From: CAYWJT01 sp964458655
GTDB taxonomy: Bacteria > Acidobacteriota > Aminicenantia > Aminicenantales > Saccharicenantaceae
Assembly: GCA_964458655.1 (NCBI GenBank)
Contig: CAYWJT010000047.1
Location: 1 to 22,862 of the forward strand
Reading direction: 5' to 3'
Length of the DNA: 22,862 bases
Positions 15,018 to 22,677 of the stretch are shown piece by piece. Position numbers and translations under genes: made by a program. Position 1 is the stretch's first letter, and each line of letters begins with the position of its first letter. The notes below the pieces were generated by a model, which searched no databases, was not told where the DNA came from, and saw only the letters and a program-made list of their open reading frames with translations.

Positions 15018-16106
15018 CTATTGGCTTCCCTTGCGGATTGACTTGCAGGCCGCGAAGAATTTCTGCAACCCTTCATCCGTCGATATATCCGGCGACCAGC
15101 CAAGCATCTCTTTTGCTTTTCTGTTGCTATATTTAGTCTTTTTCCAATACGCCGACCACTCCCGGCGGGTAAACACGGCAGGCACCTGGCCGCGGGACCA
15201 TTTCGAGAAATTCTCCCAGGCCAGGCAAAAAAGCCAGCTCAGAGCATGCGGGATGTAGAACGACTTGAATCTTTTGACTCTTCGCTTATATAGCCTGAGG
15301 AAGAGTCGGCTCGAAGGCAAGTCGTCGTCCACTATGTTGAAAACTTCGCCCTCGATGCCCTTAGTCAATCCGGCCAGGGCGATAGCATCGGCGCAATTAT
15401 CTACATATGTCAGGGGGATATGGTTGGGGCCGCCGAAGTGTAGAAAAATGCCGAAGGTATCTATGCCCACGCGACCCGGTATAAAGCATTTGCCCGGGCC
15501 GTAAACCGTGCCGGGCCGCATTATCACGTATGGCAAACCTCGGTCTCTCCCGTATTCCAGGACCAGTTCATCCTGCTTCACTTTTCCGTAACAATAGGCC
15601 TCGGCCCGGCTTTCCGGGTGCCGCTCAACCGGGCATGTTTCGTCCAGAAGCCGCCATTTTTTCTTCCCCCGATTGGTATAAACGGCGAAAGAGCTTACGT
15701 TGACGAATCGCTTAAGGTTAGAATGGACCAGGGCAGCCTCTATCAGGTTCCTGGTCGTGACGACCGAATTGAGGAACGCGTCCGCAAAAGACTTGGTTCC
15801 TGTCCCAGCGGCCAGATGGTATATGACACTGATATCCCTGGTCATATTAAGGCAATCGTCTTTTGAAAGAAGACCCCCCGTAAAAATTTCAACGCCGGAT
15901 TGCCCGTCCTTGGTTTCGATGGCTTCTCTCAGCCTCGTCAGGTTACTTGTTTCACGGATGAGGCAGCGGATTTTCTTAAACCCACCGGCGAGCAAGGTAT
16001 TCACAAGTCGGGGCCCGATGAACCCTGCAGCTCCCGTGACAAGGATGCCGTCTTCTGAGCTGATAATGAAATCCCCACCAAGATGGCTATTAACGTTCTT
16101 GTTCAT
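15018..16106 (-). CDS. NAD-dependent epimerase/dehydratase (extended SDR)
   Basis: 362 aa from ATG 16104-16106, which overlaps the glycosyltransferase TGA as ATGA; the frame is open to 16151 but that part lies in the upstream gene. VTGAAGFIG (23-31) is the Rossmann dinucleotide motif, VIYHLAAGTG the strand-4 motif, VNVSSFAVY the catalytic Ser region, and YCYGK the YxxxK pair. RPGTVYGPGK follows as in sugar epimerases. It should act on a nucleotide- or lipid-linked sugar (4-epimerase, 4,6-dehydratase or reductase), but the specificity is not readable. It is the last gene of a three-gene operon. Confidence 0.85.
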   Translation of the reverse strand: MNKNVNSHLGGDFIISSEDGILVTGAAGFIGPRLVNTLLAGGFKKIRCLIRETSNLTRLREAIETKDGQSGVEIFTGGLLSKDDCLNMTRDISVIYHLAAGTGTKSFADAFLNSVVTTRNLIEAALVHSNLKRFVNVSSFAVYTNRGKKKWRLLDETCPVERHPESRAEAYCYGKVKQDELVLEYGRDRGLPYVIMRPGTVYGPGKCFIPGRVGIDTFGIFLHFGGPNHIPLTYVDNCADAIALAGLTKGIEGEVFNIVDDDLPSSRLFLRLYKRRVKRFKSFYIPHALSWLFCLAWENFSKWSRGQVPAVFTRREWSAYWKKTKYSNRKAKEMLGWSPDISTDEGLQKFFAACKSIRKGSQ

Positions 16107-17188
16107 CGTGTTTGCTCGTGGTCCGTTCCACCGGCTACGAAATCGAGGCACTGCACGAATCCCCGGCAGAGATTGTCGATATGCCCGTTTGTTTCTATCT
16201 CTCGGCGGGCATTTTCTGACATGCGCTGTCTCAATTCATCGTTTTCGATTAGCAAACGAAGCTTCTCGGCTAGACTTTTTATGTCGCCCGCTTTCACCAT
16301 GAAACCGTTGATGCCGTCACGAAAATACATTATCTCCGGCCCGTGGTCCACGGCCTCAGTGACCACGGGCAATCCGCAATACATGGCGTCGACAATGCTG
16401 AGGCCTATTGCCGCCGGCATGCAAAAGAGGTCGCAGGACGAGAGTAAATCAAGGGCCTCGGTTCCGTAAATAGGGCCTGTAATGTAAATATGTGAATCCT
16501 TATCCTTCATTCGCGACAAGATCATGTCCACATCAGGTCCTGCCAATACTAACCCGCAGCCCGTGTCTTTAATTAGATTGAAAGCGGCAAGGAGGTCCTC
16601 AATCCTTTTTCTCTGGCTCAGACGCCCTATGAAAATGATGTTTTTAGTTGTTCCTATCCCATGCTTGGCCAGAATGCTCGCGCGCGCATCGTTAAGAGGC
16701 CGGTATCCCCCAAAATAGAGCGTATTATTGGCGACGAAGGCTTTTTTCTTATGCGGAGTCGCCAGAAAGGATTTCAGCCACTCCGAGTAGAGAATTATTC
16801 CGCTGCATAAAGCGTGCTCAAGATGGTGGACCAGCCTGCTCGTCAGTGAACCTTTGCGTTGAAGATCGACGCCGTGGGTCCAAGTGATGGGCCTTTTTCT
16901 GATCAGTCTGAGGATTACCAATAAAGCAAAGTAATATCTACGGCTGTGATTGATGAACAGGATGCACGCCCAGGGACGGTATTTAAGGATAAGTCGGAGC
17001 AGGCTGATAAAGTTCGTTTTGGTTTTAATAAGCCGAAATCCTAGTTCGCCAGCCCGACCTTCTTGCAGGCCCGACGAAACGACATATAGGTTGTATTCTT
17101 GCTTCTCAAGGTATTCAGACAGATATCTATAGACCGGCACTCTGTAATGCTGAATCTTACCGTCATGGATTAGAAAGACGGTCCGCAT
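16103..17188 (-). CDS. Glycosyltransferase family 4 (GT-B)
   Basis: 361 aa from ATG 17186-17188; the upstream open part to 17305 lies within the oxidoreductase gene. FLIHDGKIQHYRVPVYRYL starts the N-terminal Rossmann domain. NIIFIGRLSQRKRIEDLLAAF begins the nucleotide-binding domain, and PAAIGLSIVDAMYCGLPVV is the C-terminal GT4 signature, with Asp in place of the usual second Glu of the EX7E motif. It transfers a hexose or derivative from a nucleotide sugar to a growing glycan at the cytoplasmic membrane face. It starts one base after the oxidoreductase stop and is coupled to the epimerase by ATGA. Confidence 0.88.
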   Translation of the reverse strand: MRTVFLIHDGKIQHYRVPVYRYLSEYLEKQEYNLYVVSSGLQEGRAGELGFRLIKTKTNFISLLRLILKYRPWACILFINHSRRYYFALLVILRLIRKRPITWTHGVDLQRKGSLTSRLVHHLEHALCSGIILYSEWLKSFLATPHKKKAFVANNTLYFGGYRPLNDARASILAKHGIGTTKNIIFIGRLSQRKRIEDLLAAFNLIKDTGCGLVLAGPDVDMILSRMKDKDSHIYITGPIYGTEALDLLSSCDLFCMPAAIGLSIVDAMYCGLPVVTEAVDHGPEIMYFRDGINGFMVKAGDIKSLAEKLRLLIENDELRQRMSENARREIETNGHIDNLCRGFVQCLDFVAGGTDHEQTR

Positions 17189-17189
17189 C

Positions 17190-18266
17190 TCACTTGCCGT
17201 AAGTCTGGGTGAAGATATTGTCCATGATCCTGGCCGTGAGCAGGATTTCTCTGTGGGGGATTGGCGGAGGAGAGTTTGTTTCGATGGATTTATAGAACCG
17301 CTCAATCAGGTTCTTCAGGCCCGCCTTCATGTGAAAGTCTCGCTTCAGGAAAAGGCGGGCGTTGGCCAGCATATTCCGGCGGTACTGCCTGGCATAGTTG
17401 TTCAACGGGATAAACTTTTCCGCGTAGCTCTTATAGCTATCTCCACGCACCTTTATCAAGGCGTGATGGTCCTGGTCGAGGATCAAGCCGTTCTTTGGTC
17501 CGAATATCCGGAACTCGCGCAGGGGCGGCCGCATCTGAGTGGAGAACGTGAAATACGCGGTTGTCTGATGCGCCCCCCTTATTATGACTCTCAACTCGTC
17601 TACAAGGTCGGTTTCGCCCATTTTCTTCAGAAACTCGCTCGTGAAGCCGTTTGCGATGACTTCAGGCTCGTCGCCCGGGAGGTATTCGGCGATCTTAGCT
17701 ATGCCGTGACTGATGATGTTGTGCATGAGCTGGCCGGGAAGCTTTCGGACCCAGTGGTTCTTATTCGCGAGGAACACCCTGGCGTACTTTTCATCCCCTA
17801 GGTCATAACAATAATAAGCATCCATATGAACGGGAGGGCCGCCAAGATAACCTTCCGCTATCAACTCCCTCATCATAATAGCGGCATGGGAGAATTGCTC
17901 GTCGGTGCCGGTGGTCATTTTCAGCTTCGCGGCCTCAGCCATGCCAATCAGCTCGGATGCCTGTTTGTAGTTAAGAGTAAACGGCTTCTCAATAAAGACG
18001 TTACGGCCGGCTTCCAGGCATAATTTCCCGATTTCATATTGGCTCTGAGGCGGCGTCGTAATGTGGACGACATCCGGCTGGGCCGTCTTGAGCATTTCCC
18101 TTATGTCGCTGAAATGGCGCTTTACACGGAATCTCTCGGCGAACTGCCGGGCCATTAGCGGCTCGATATCACAAGCAGCGACTATTTCGGCTCCAGGAAG
18201 CATAGAAATAGCCCAGGCGTGGGCGTCGGCGATTTTCCCGCAACCGATGATTGCTGTTTTAATCAT
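17190..18266 (-). CDS. Gfo/Idh/MocA-family sugar oxidoreductase
   Basis: 358 aa from ATG 18264-18266, which places AIIGCGKIADAH at the N-terminus as in the family. The upstream ATG at 18290 lies only 3 bp after the predicted -10 and is unlikely. Rossmann motif GCGKIADAH, ITTPPQSQYEIGKLCLEAGRNVFIEKPFTLN (the conserved EKP), and ISHGIAKIAEYLPGD, a likely catalytic His region, are visible. Members oxidise or reduce sugars, often UDP-sugars such as UDP-GlcNAcA at C3 before transamination. No aminotransferase is in the window. It is the first gene of the operon. Confidence 0.88.
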   Translation of the reverse strand: MIKTAIIGCGKIADAHAWAISMLPGAEIVAACDIEPLMARQFAERFRVKRHFSDIREMLKTAQPDVVHITTPPQSQYEIGKLCLEAGRNVFIEKPFTLNYKQASELIGMAEAAKLKMTTGTDEQFSHAAIMMRELIAEGYLGGPPVHMDAYYCYDLGDEKYARVFLANKNHWVRKLPGQLMHNIISHGIAKIAEYLPGDEPEVIANGFTSEFLKKMGETDLVDELRVIIRGAHQTTAYFTFSTQMRPPLREFRIFGPKNGLILDQDHHALIKVRGDSYKSYAEKFIPLNNYARQYRRNMLANARLFLKRDFHMKAGLKNLIERFYKSIETNSPPPIPHREILLTARIMDNIFTQTYGK

Positions 18267-18293
18267 ATAGCCGAAAACCAAATGCGTCATTAA

Positions 18294-18321
18294 ATTATCA
18301 TGGCGGGGAGGCCATTTTCAA
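18294..18321 (-). promoter_or_regulatory. Candidate promoter of the oxidoreductase-GT-epimerase operon
   Basis: Minus-strand TTGAAA (18316-18321) and GATAAT (18294-18299) are each 5/6 matches, separated by 16 bp. The spacer itself is an inverted repeat, ATGGC-N6-GCCAT, filling the whole interval, which could be an operator. Transcription would begin near 18287, about 20 nt before the chosen ATG. Confidence 0.45.
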
Positions 18322-18367
18322 CTATGAGAGGCGGTGCGAAGCGGACAGCGACGCAGTGTATCAGGTT

Positions 18368-18405
18368 GGAAAAATAAAAAAAGAGGTTGGGGCTAATCCC
18401 CCAAC
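18368..18405 (-). terminator. Rho-independent terminator overlapping the end of the beta-helix gene
   Basis: On the minus strand GTTGGGG (18399-18405) and CCCCAAC (18386-18392) form a 7-bp stem around GATTAG, followed by CTC and seven T, then ATTTTT. The last codons and the TAG stop of the upstream gene form the 5' arm and loop of the hairpin. Confidence 0.85.
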
Positions 18406-19736
18406 AGCGTTCTCAACGGATGGGGGTAAGTATATGGTGTATAGTAAAGCGTCCAGGCATTGGGGGCTGTGCAGCGGTAGAGCTTCTTCTCGTCCGTGGC
18501 CCAATAAGCTACACCTGGTGTGCAGGTCGTAGGCCTGCTGGATATGGGGCCGACACCCATGCCGGAGGTTCCGTTGAAGTCCGATTTTTGAACCCAGAAA
18601 TGCTTATCCTCTCGGGGGACCATGCCTTCGGGAACTCCGTAATCAAGGGTTTGAGCAATATAGGGGCTAAAGCCGATGCCATTATGAGTATTATTCCAAT
18701 AATAAGAATCCGAGACATGTTGGGGCTGTCCGCTAATGGGGTTGTTCGCCGGCGGACATATATTGTCGTGAGTTTCCTCGGTCACCGAAGTATTAACGCC
18801 AGATGCGGAAGTTATGCTGTTATTATATATGAGCGCCTTGCCGCCTCTATCATCAAAGAACTTCCCCCCCACATCTGGTGATGTTATGTTATTTTCATAT
18901 ATTTCCACGCCCATCGTTGAATATATACCGCCGGGTTGGTTGCCGTGGGCGTCAAACAAAGGTGCCATCGAATACGACGGATTAGTATATGTAATATTAT
19001 TGTATCTGAAGCAATATCTTCCACTATGACCAGCCTCTGTAACCATGTCATTTGTCGAAATTATATTGTCTTCCCAGTAGAAATTTTCGGCGGTGCCAAA
19101 GTCAAATATCGTATTGATCCAAGTAGATTGTTGCAAAGCGAGGTGGGCCATCACAGAGTTTCGCGGACTGGGGGCATTGATAATTTCGTTATTATCACCG
19201 ACACCATATACGCTTCCGCGGATTACAATTATATTAGCCGGCCCCTGCTTAATGACATTGTGGTCAATGCGGATTTTGTTGATAGGATAAGTTGCCGATA
19301 GGTTTTCTACAAGCAGGCAACGGCATTTATAATCGCCGTCCAGTGTAATACCAGTAAGGCGGAAAGGATCGTTGGCCTGTGGAGACGAAGGTCTATATAT
19401 TATTAAATATCTGTCAGATGACATATTGCCCTTTATGAGGGTTTTGTCATGGCCTGCTCCCTTCAATATGATTCCCTTCGTAATAACGAGTTGATCGTCC
19501 CATGTAGCGTGACCCTCCGGAAGTACCACGGTATCTCCGGGATTGGCAGAGGAGATCGCCTCCCGCACCGCTGCAAGGCTAAGGCCGGCAGTGCTAATGT
19601 TGGCCCCGTTGTTGGTATGAAATTGACAACAGCAAATTGATAATAAGAATGCAGCTATTGTTGCCTGGGCATGAAAAGTACTTGGGCGGCGAAGCGCCTG
19701 CACCTTCCTTATCCACATGCTCAATAAAGGCTTCAT
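18393..19736 (-). CDS. Secreted parallel beta-helix (pectate-lyase-like) protein
   Basis: 447 aa, ATG 19734-19736 with AAGGAG at 7-nt spacing. A basic N-terminus and hydrophobic core (ATIAAFLLSICCC, about residues 25-37) form a signal peptide; the LSIC sequence is a poor lipobox. GDTVVLPEGHATWDDQLVITKGIILKGAGHDKTLIKG (about 67-103) is the entry to a right-handed beta-helix, followed by many Asn-rich turns (NKIRIDHNVI, YENNITS, IYNNSITS). The C-terminal 43 residues (CTPGVAYWATDEKKLYRC...PHPLR) form a tail shared with the upstream PKD protein. It may bind or cleave polysaccharide at the cell surface, but no lyase catalytic triad is identified. It is monocistronic with its own terminator. Positions 18471-19588 appear duplicated almost exactly at the second copy, so this consensus may mix the two. 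Confidence 0.8.
   Translation of the reverse strand: MKPLLSMWIRKVQALRRPSTFHAQATIAAFLLSICCCQFHTNNGANISTAGLSLAAVREAISSANPGDTVVLPEGHATWDDQLVITKGIILKGAGHDKTLIKGNMSSDRYLIIYRPSSPQANDPFRLTGITLDGDYKCRCLLVENLSATYPINKIRIDHNVIKQGPANIIVIRGSVYGVGDNNEIINAPSPRNSVMAHLALQQSTWINTIFDFGTAENFYWEDNIISTNDMVTEAGHSGRYCFRYNNITYTNPSYSMAPLFDAHGNQPGGIYSTMGVEIYENNITSPDVGGKFFDDRGGKALIYNNSITSASGVNTSVTEETHDNICPPANNPISGQPQHVSDSYYWNNTHNGIGFSPYIAQTLDYGVPEGMVPREDKHFWVQKSDFNGTSGMGVGPISSRPTTCTPGVAYWATDEKKLYRCTAPNAWTLYYTPYTYPHPLRTLLGD
18471..19588 (-). repeat. Copy 1 of a ~1.1-kb direct repeat (beta-helix domain)
   Basis: The first 55 bp (18471-18525) are identical to 20583-20637 and the last 55 bp (19534-19588) to 20738-20792. 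Identity stops abruptly outside each match. The intervening 1,008 bp are inferred to be repeated inside the N gap. Same orientation as the other copy. Confidence 0.75.
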
Positions 19737-20504
19737 GCGAGGCTCCTTTTTTCAAAACGGACATCGTTCATTTTGACTATTAAGTCATGTCCGCTATTTC
19801 ATATTCTTTTAAGAAATTAGAAACGATTTAACACTAAACTGCTAAGATATTGAGCGGAAAATTATACCTACCCTCTCTCGTAATATTATATCAGAAATCC
19901 ATCTCCTTGAGATACAGCGGGAACATTTCCTTAGGAACCCTAGGGAGCTTAGCTAGGGTCTGCTTTATTAAAAAATCTCAATTGTCTTTCAAGCCAAGGG
20001 GCACTGCAAACAGATGGCGTACGTTCCTGCAAAATCATCGGAGGTTTAACTATGCCTTATTTTCTGGTCTAACGATTATTGCAAACACGTTCATCTTCAT
20101 AGACACAATTATATTCTGGCGCCTAGCCCCTTGTAATCACTAATTAAAAGCATTCCGGGTGGCGCTTCTATGTGTTTGCACGGGGATTATATGGGTATGT
20201 ATCTGCTTGGAACCTCGAATGAAATAAAGAGCGAATACTACGCCGGCCATATTCTAATATAGTGAATGATTAATGGGTTGAGAGCAAAGGGAACGGGTTA
20301 TAATAATTCTTGGGCATTAAGACCACGGCTAGATCCAGGGGATTGCTGTTTCAAAGGGGTATTGGCATTAATTCGAGAAAAAATGTTCCAAGGCATCTAG
20401 TCAGTTATATTCAGTTTTGGCGCAAATACGTACATTATATTATTTCAAACTATGCACAGGATTAAGAAGCGTAGAGAAAGATATTTTTTATTAAGTAATT
20501 TAAG
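19737..20504. other. 768-bp AT-rich intergenic region upstream of the beta-helix gene
   Basis: No convincing gene is present on either strand. A 97-codon plus-strand frame at 19850-20143 lacks domain signal and a good ribosome-binding site. On the minus strand two TATAAT -10-like boxes occur upstream of the beta-helix gene (within about 19862-19892), but no good -35 is correctly spaced. A hairpin lies close to the start codon (separate entry). After the PKD gene stop only a weak AT-rich 6-bp stem without a U-tract is visible, so its terminator is not identified. Confidence 0.6.
19758..19793 (-). promoter_or_regulatory. Nested inverted repeat in the leader of the beta-helix gene
   Basis: CGGACA (19758-19763) pairs with TGTCCG (19788-19793), and directly inside it TGACT (19774-19778) pairs with AGTCA (19783-19787) around ATTA, leaving a one-sided 10-nt bulge. 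It ends about 21 bp before the start codon, next to the ribosome-binding site. It could be an operator or a leader RNA hairpin; function is not known. Confidence 0.4.
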
Positions 20505-22677
20505 CTAATCCTTAAAAAGCGTTCTTAGAGGGTGAGGGTAAGCATATGGAACGTAATAGAGAGTCCAGACGTTGGGCGTCAAGCAGCGGTAGAGCTTCTT
20601 CTCGTCCGTGGCCCAATAAGCTACACCTGGTGTGCAGNNNNNNNNNNNNNNNNNNNNNNNNNNNNNNNNNNNNNNNNNNNNNNNNNNNNNNNNNNNNNNN
20701 NNNNNNNNNNNNNNNNNNNNNNNNNNNNNNNNNNNNNTCTCCGGGATTGGCAGAGGAGATCGCCTCCCGCACCGCTGCAAGGCTAAGGCCGGACGCGTAA
20801 TGGATATTATTATTCGATGAAGAAATGCTTATAGCTTGTGACGCACTTTTTGTATCAACCCCTTTATTGATCGTCAATTTAACAGTATAATTGCCGCTCT
20901 TAGAGAAGGAATGAGAAGGGTTTTGAAAATTGCTTATAGTTCCGTCCCCGAAATCCCATGACCAGGATGTCGGGCTGCCGGTCGATAGGTCAGTGAACTG
21001 GACCGCTTGACCTACGACCGGCGACTCAGGACTGTATGTAAAATTAGCCGCCAGATTATCAGCGACGGTTAGGGTTCTAGTTGTGCTCTTGGAGCCCGAG
21101 CTGTTGGTCACCGTCAATGTCACAGAATAAGTTCCCCCCATAAGAAATGCGTGGCTGGGGTTTTTCGTCGTGCTTGTCGTCGTATCTCCGAAGTTCCAGA
21201 GCCAGGAAGTAGGGTTGCCGGTCGAAGTATCCGTGAATTGGACCTGCTCTCCAACCGCTGGGGATTGAGGGGAGAATGTGAACGAAGCGCTCAGAGCAGG
21301 GGAAACGGTGACGGTCTTGCTTGTCGTAGCCGTGGTCGCGCCCCTGCTGATAGTCAGAGTCACAGAGAATGATCCAGCCGCGGCGAATGTATGAGTGGGG
21401 TTCTGGGATGTGCTTGTCGAGCCATCGCCGAAGTTCCATTGCCATGCGGTCGGGCTTCCGGATGACGAGTCGGTGAATTGAACGGCCTGGCCTACCGTCG
21501 GAGAGGCCGGCGAAAAAGAGAAGGCCGCGCTTAAAGCGGGCGAAACAGTTATGCTTTTGCTGGCGCTTTGGGAGCCTGACGCGTTGCTAACGGTCAATGT
21601 TACGTTAAATGTCCCCGGCGTGTTATATGTATGAGCCGGGTTCTTAAGATTACTCGCTGTCCCGTCTCCGAAGTTCCAGAGCCAAGAAGTAGGGTTGCCG
21701 GTCGAAGTATCCGTGAATTGGACCTGCTCGCCGGCTGCAGGAGATTGTGGCGTGAAGGTGAACGATGCGCTGAGCGCAGGTGATATAGTTACGGTCTTGC
21801 CTGTCGTAGCCGTTGTCGTGCCCCTGCTGATAGTCAGGGTCACAGAGTAGGATCCGGCTGCGGCGTATGTATGGGCGGGGTTCTGGTCAGTGCTTGTAGA
21901 ACCGTCGCCGAAGTACCATTGCCATGCGTTCGGGCTTCCGGATGACGAGTCGGTGAATTGAACGGCCTGTCCCGCTATCGGAGAGGCCGGCGAAAAAGAG
22001 AAAGTCGCACTTAAAGCGGGGACAACAGTTATGCTCTTGCTGACGCTCTGGGAGCCAGAATCTCCGGTTACTGTCAATACCACCCCATAAGTACCCGGCG
22101 CGCTGTAGATATGGGTCGGGTTCTTTGAGGTACTTGTAGCCCCGTCACCGAAGTTCCAGAGCCAGGAAGTGAAGTTGCCCGATGATTGGTCCGTGAACTG
22201 AACAGTCTGGCCTACTAAGGGAGATTCCGGCGCAAAAACAAAGGCGGCCGAAGTGGCTGATTTATCTAAAGAGGAGGTGGTGGTTGTGGCGGCGACCATC
22301 ACAGTCCGGCTGGCTTTCTTGGAGCCAATGCTGTTTTTGACGGTCAGGGTTACTTTGAAGAAGCCTTTTTTGGCGAAGGAATGGACGGGATTCTGAACAG
22401 TGCTTTTGGTCCCGTCGCCGAAGTCCCAGAGCCAAGTGGTTGGATTCCCTTCTGATGTGTCGATGAACTGAATAGCCTGTCCGACGGCCGGTAAAGAGGG
22501 GGCGTATGTAAACGAGGCCTGTGGCCGGGAAGCCAACTTATTCAGGACATCGTCCAACTTAAGCGGTTTGGTTTGGGCCGCCGTTTCCACAGAAGTAAAA
22601 AACATAATTATCATGGAGATACATACAAGGCTTAGCCGGCGGGCGTGCCTGGTTCTTTTCTTGGAGCATCTATTCAT
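20505..22677 (-). CDS. Secreted seven-PKD-domain protein with C-terminal beta-helix, interrupted by a scaffold gap
   Basis: ATG 22675-22677 with GGGAGG eight bases upstream. Signal peptide: basic MNRCSKKRTRHARR, hydrophobic core to about residue 30, likely cleaved after ETAAQ. Seven PKD domains follow with an 80-residue period, at about 54-130, 144-218, 223-298, 303-378, 383-458, 463-538 and 543-618, each with a W-x-F/W-x-FGDG-type strand and an NPxHxF/Y motif. After residue 620 comes GLSLAAVREAISSANPG, the start of the same beta-helix domain as the downstream gene, then 100 N, then the same C-terminal tail ending PHPLRTLFKD at 20505. Excluding the N run, the coding length (2,073 bp) is divisible by three. 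If the missing piece equals the paralogous 1,008 bp, the protein is 1,026 aa. PKD domains usually mediate extracellular adhesion or spacing, so a surface polysaccharide-binding or -degrading protein is likely. Confidence 0.8.
20583..20792 (-). repeat. Copy 2 of the beta-helix direct repeat, collapsed around the gap
   Basis: 20583-20637 and 20738-20792 are each 55 bp identical to the ends of copy 1 (18471-18525 and 19534-19588). Everything between is N, so the copy is represented only by its two edges. Confidence 0.8.
20638..20737. other. Scaffold gap (100 N), true length probably about 1,008 bp
   Basis: Exactly 100 N, a conventional placeholder. The paralogous interval bounded by the same flanks is 18526-19533, 1,008 bp, a multiple of three that keeps the reading frame of the surrounding gene. 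Confidence 0.9.
21058..22017 (-). repeat. 480-bp tandem duplication of a two-PKD-domain unit
   Basis: Residues ~221-380 (PKD 3+4, positions 21538-22017) and ~381-540 (PKD 5+6, 21058-21537) are closely similar at DNA level with a 480-bp offset. For example, the stretch starting GCCAGGAAGTAGGG at 21201 recurs with one change at 21681, and the one at 21431 recurs at 21911. Odd-numbered domains share SFSPASP, even-numbered ones FTPQSP/FSPQSP. Confidence 0.75.

Noticed and set aside
19850..20143. 97-codon plus-strand frame in the intergenic region
   Set aside because: No recognisable domain, poor start context, and it lies alone in AT-rich sequence.
20512..20637. Read-through of the PKD frame past the N gap ending in LPSPSKNAF
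   Set aside because: It results from the arbitrary 100-N length; the frame ending at 20505 matches the paralogue's tail.
18393..22677. PEP-CTERM sorting signals on the two secreted proteins
   Set aside because: Both end in a hydrophilic PHPLR-type tail with no Pro-Glu-Pro, C-terminal membrane helix or Arg cluster.
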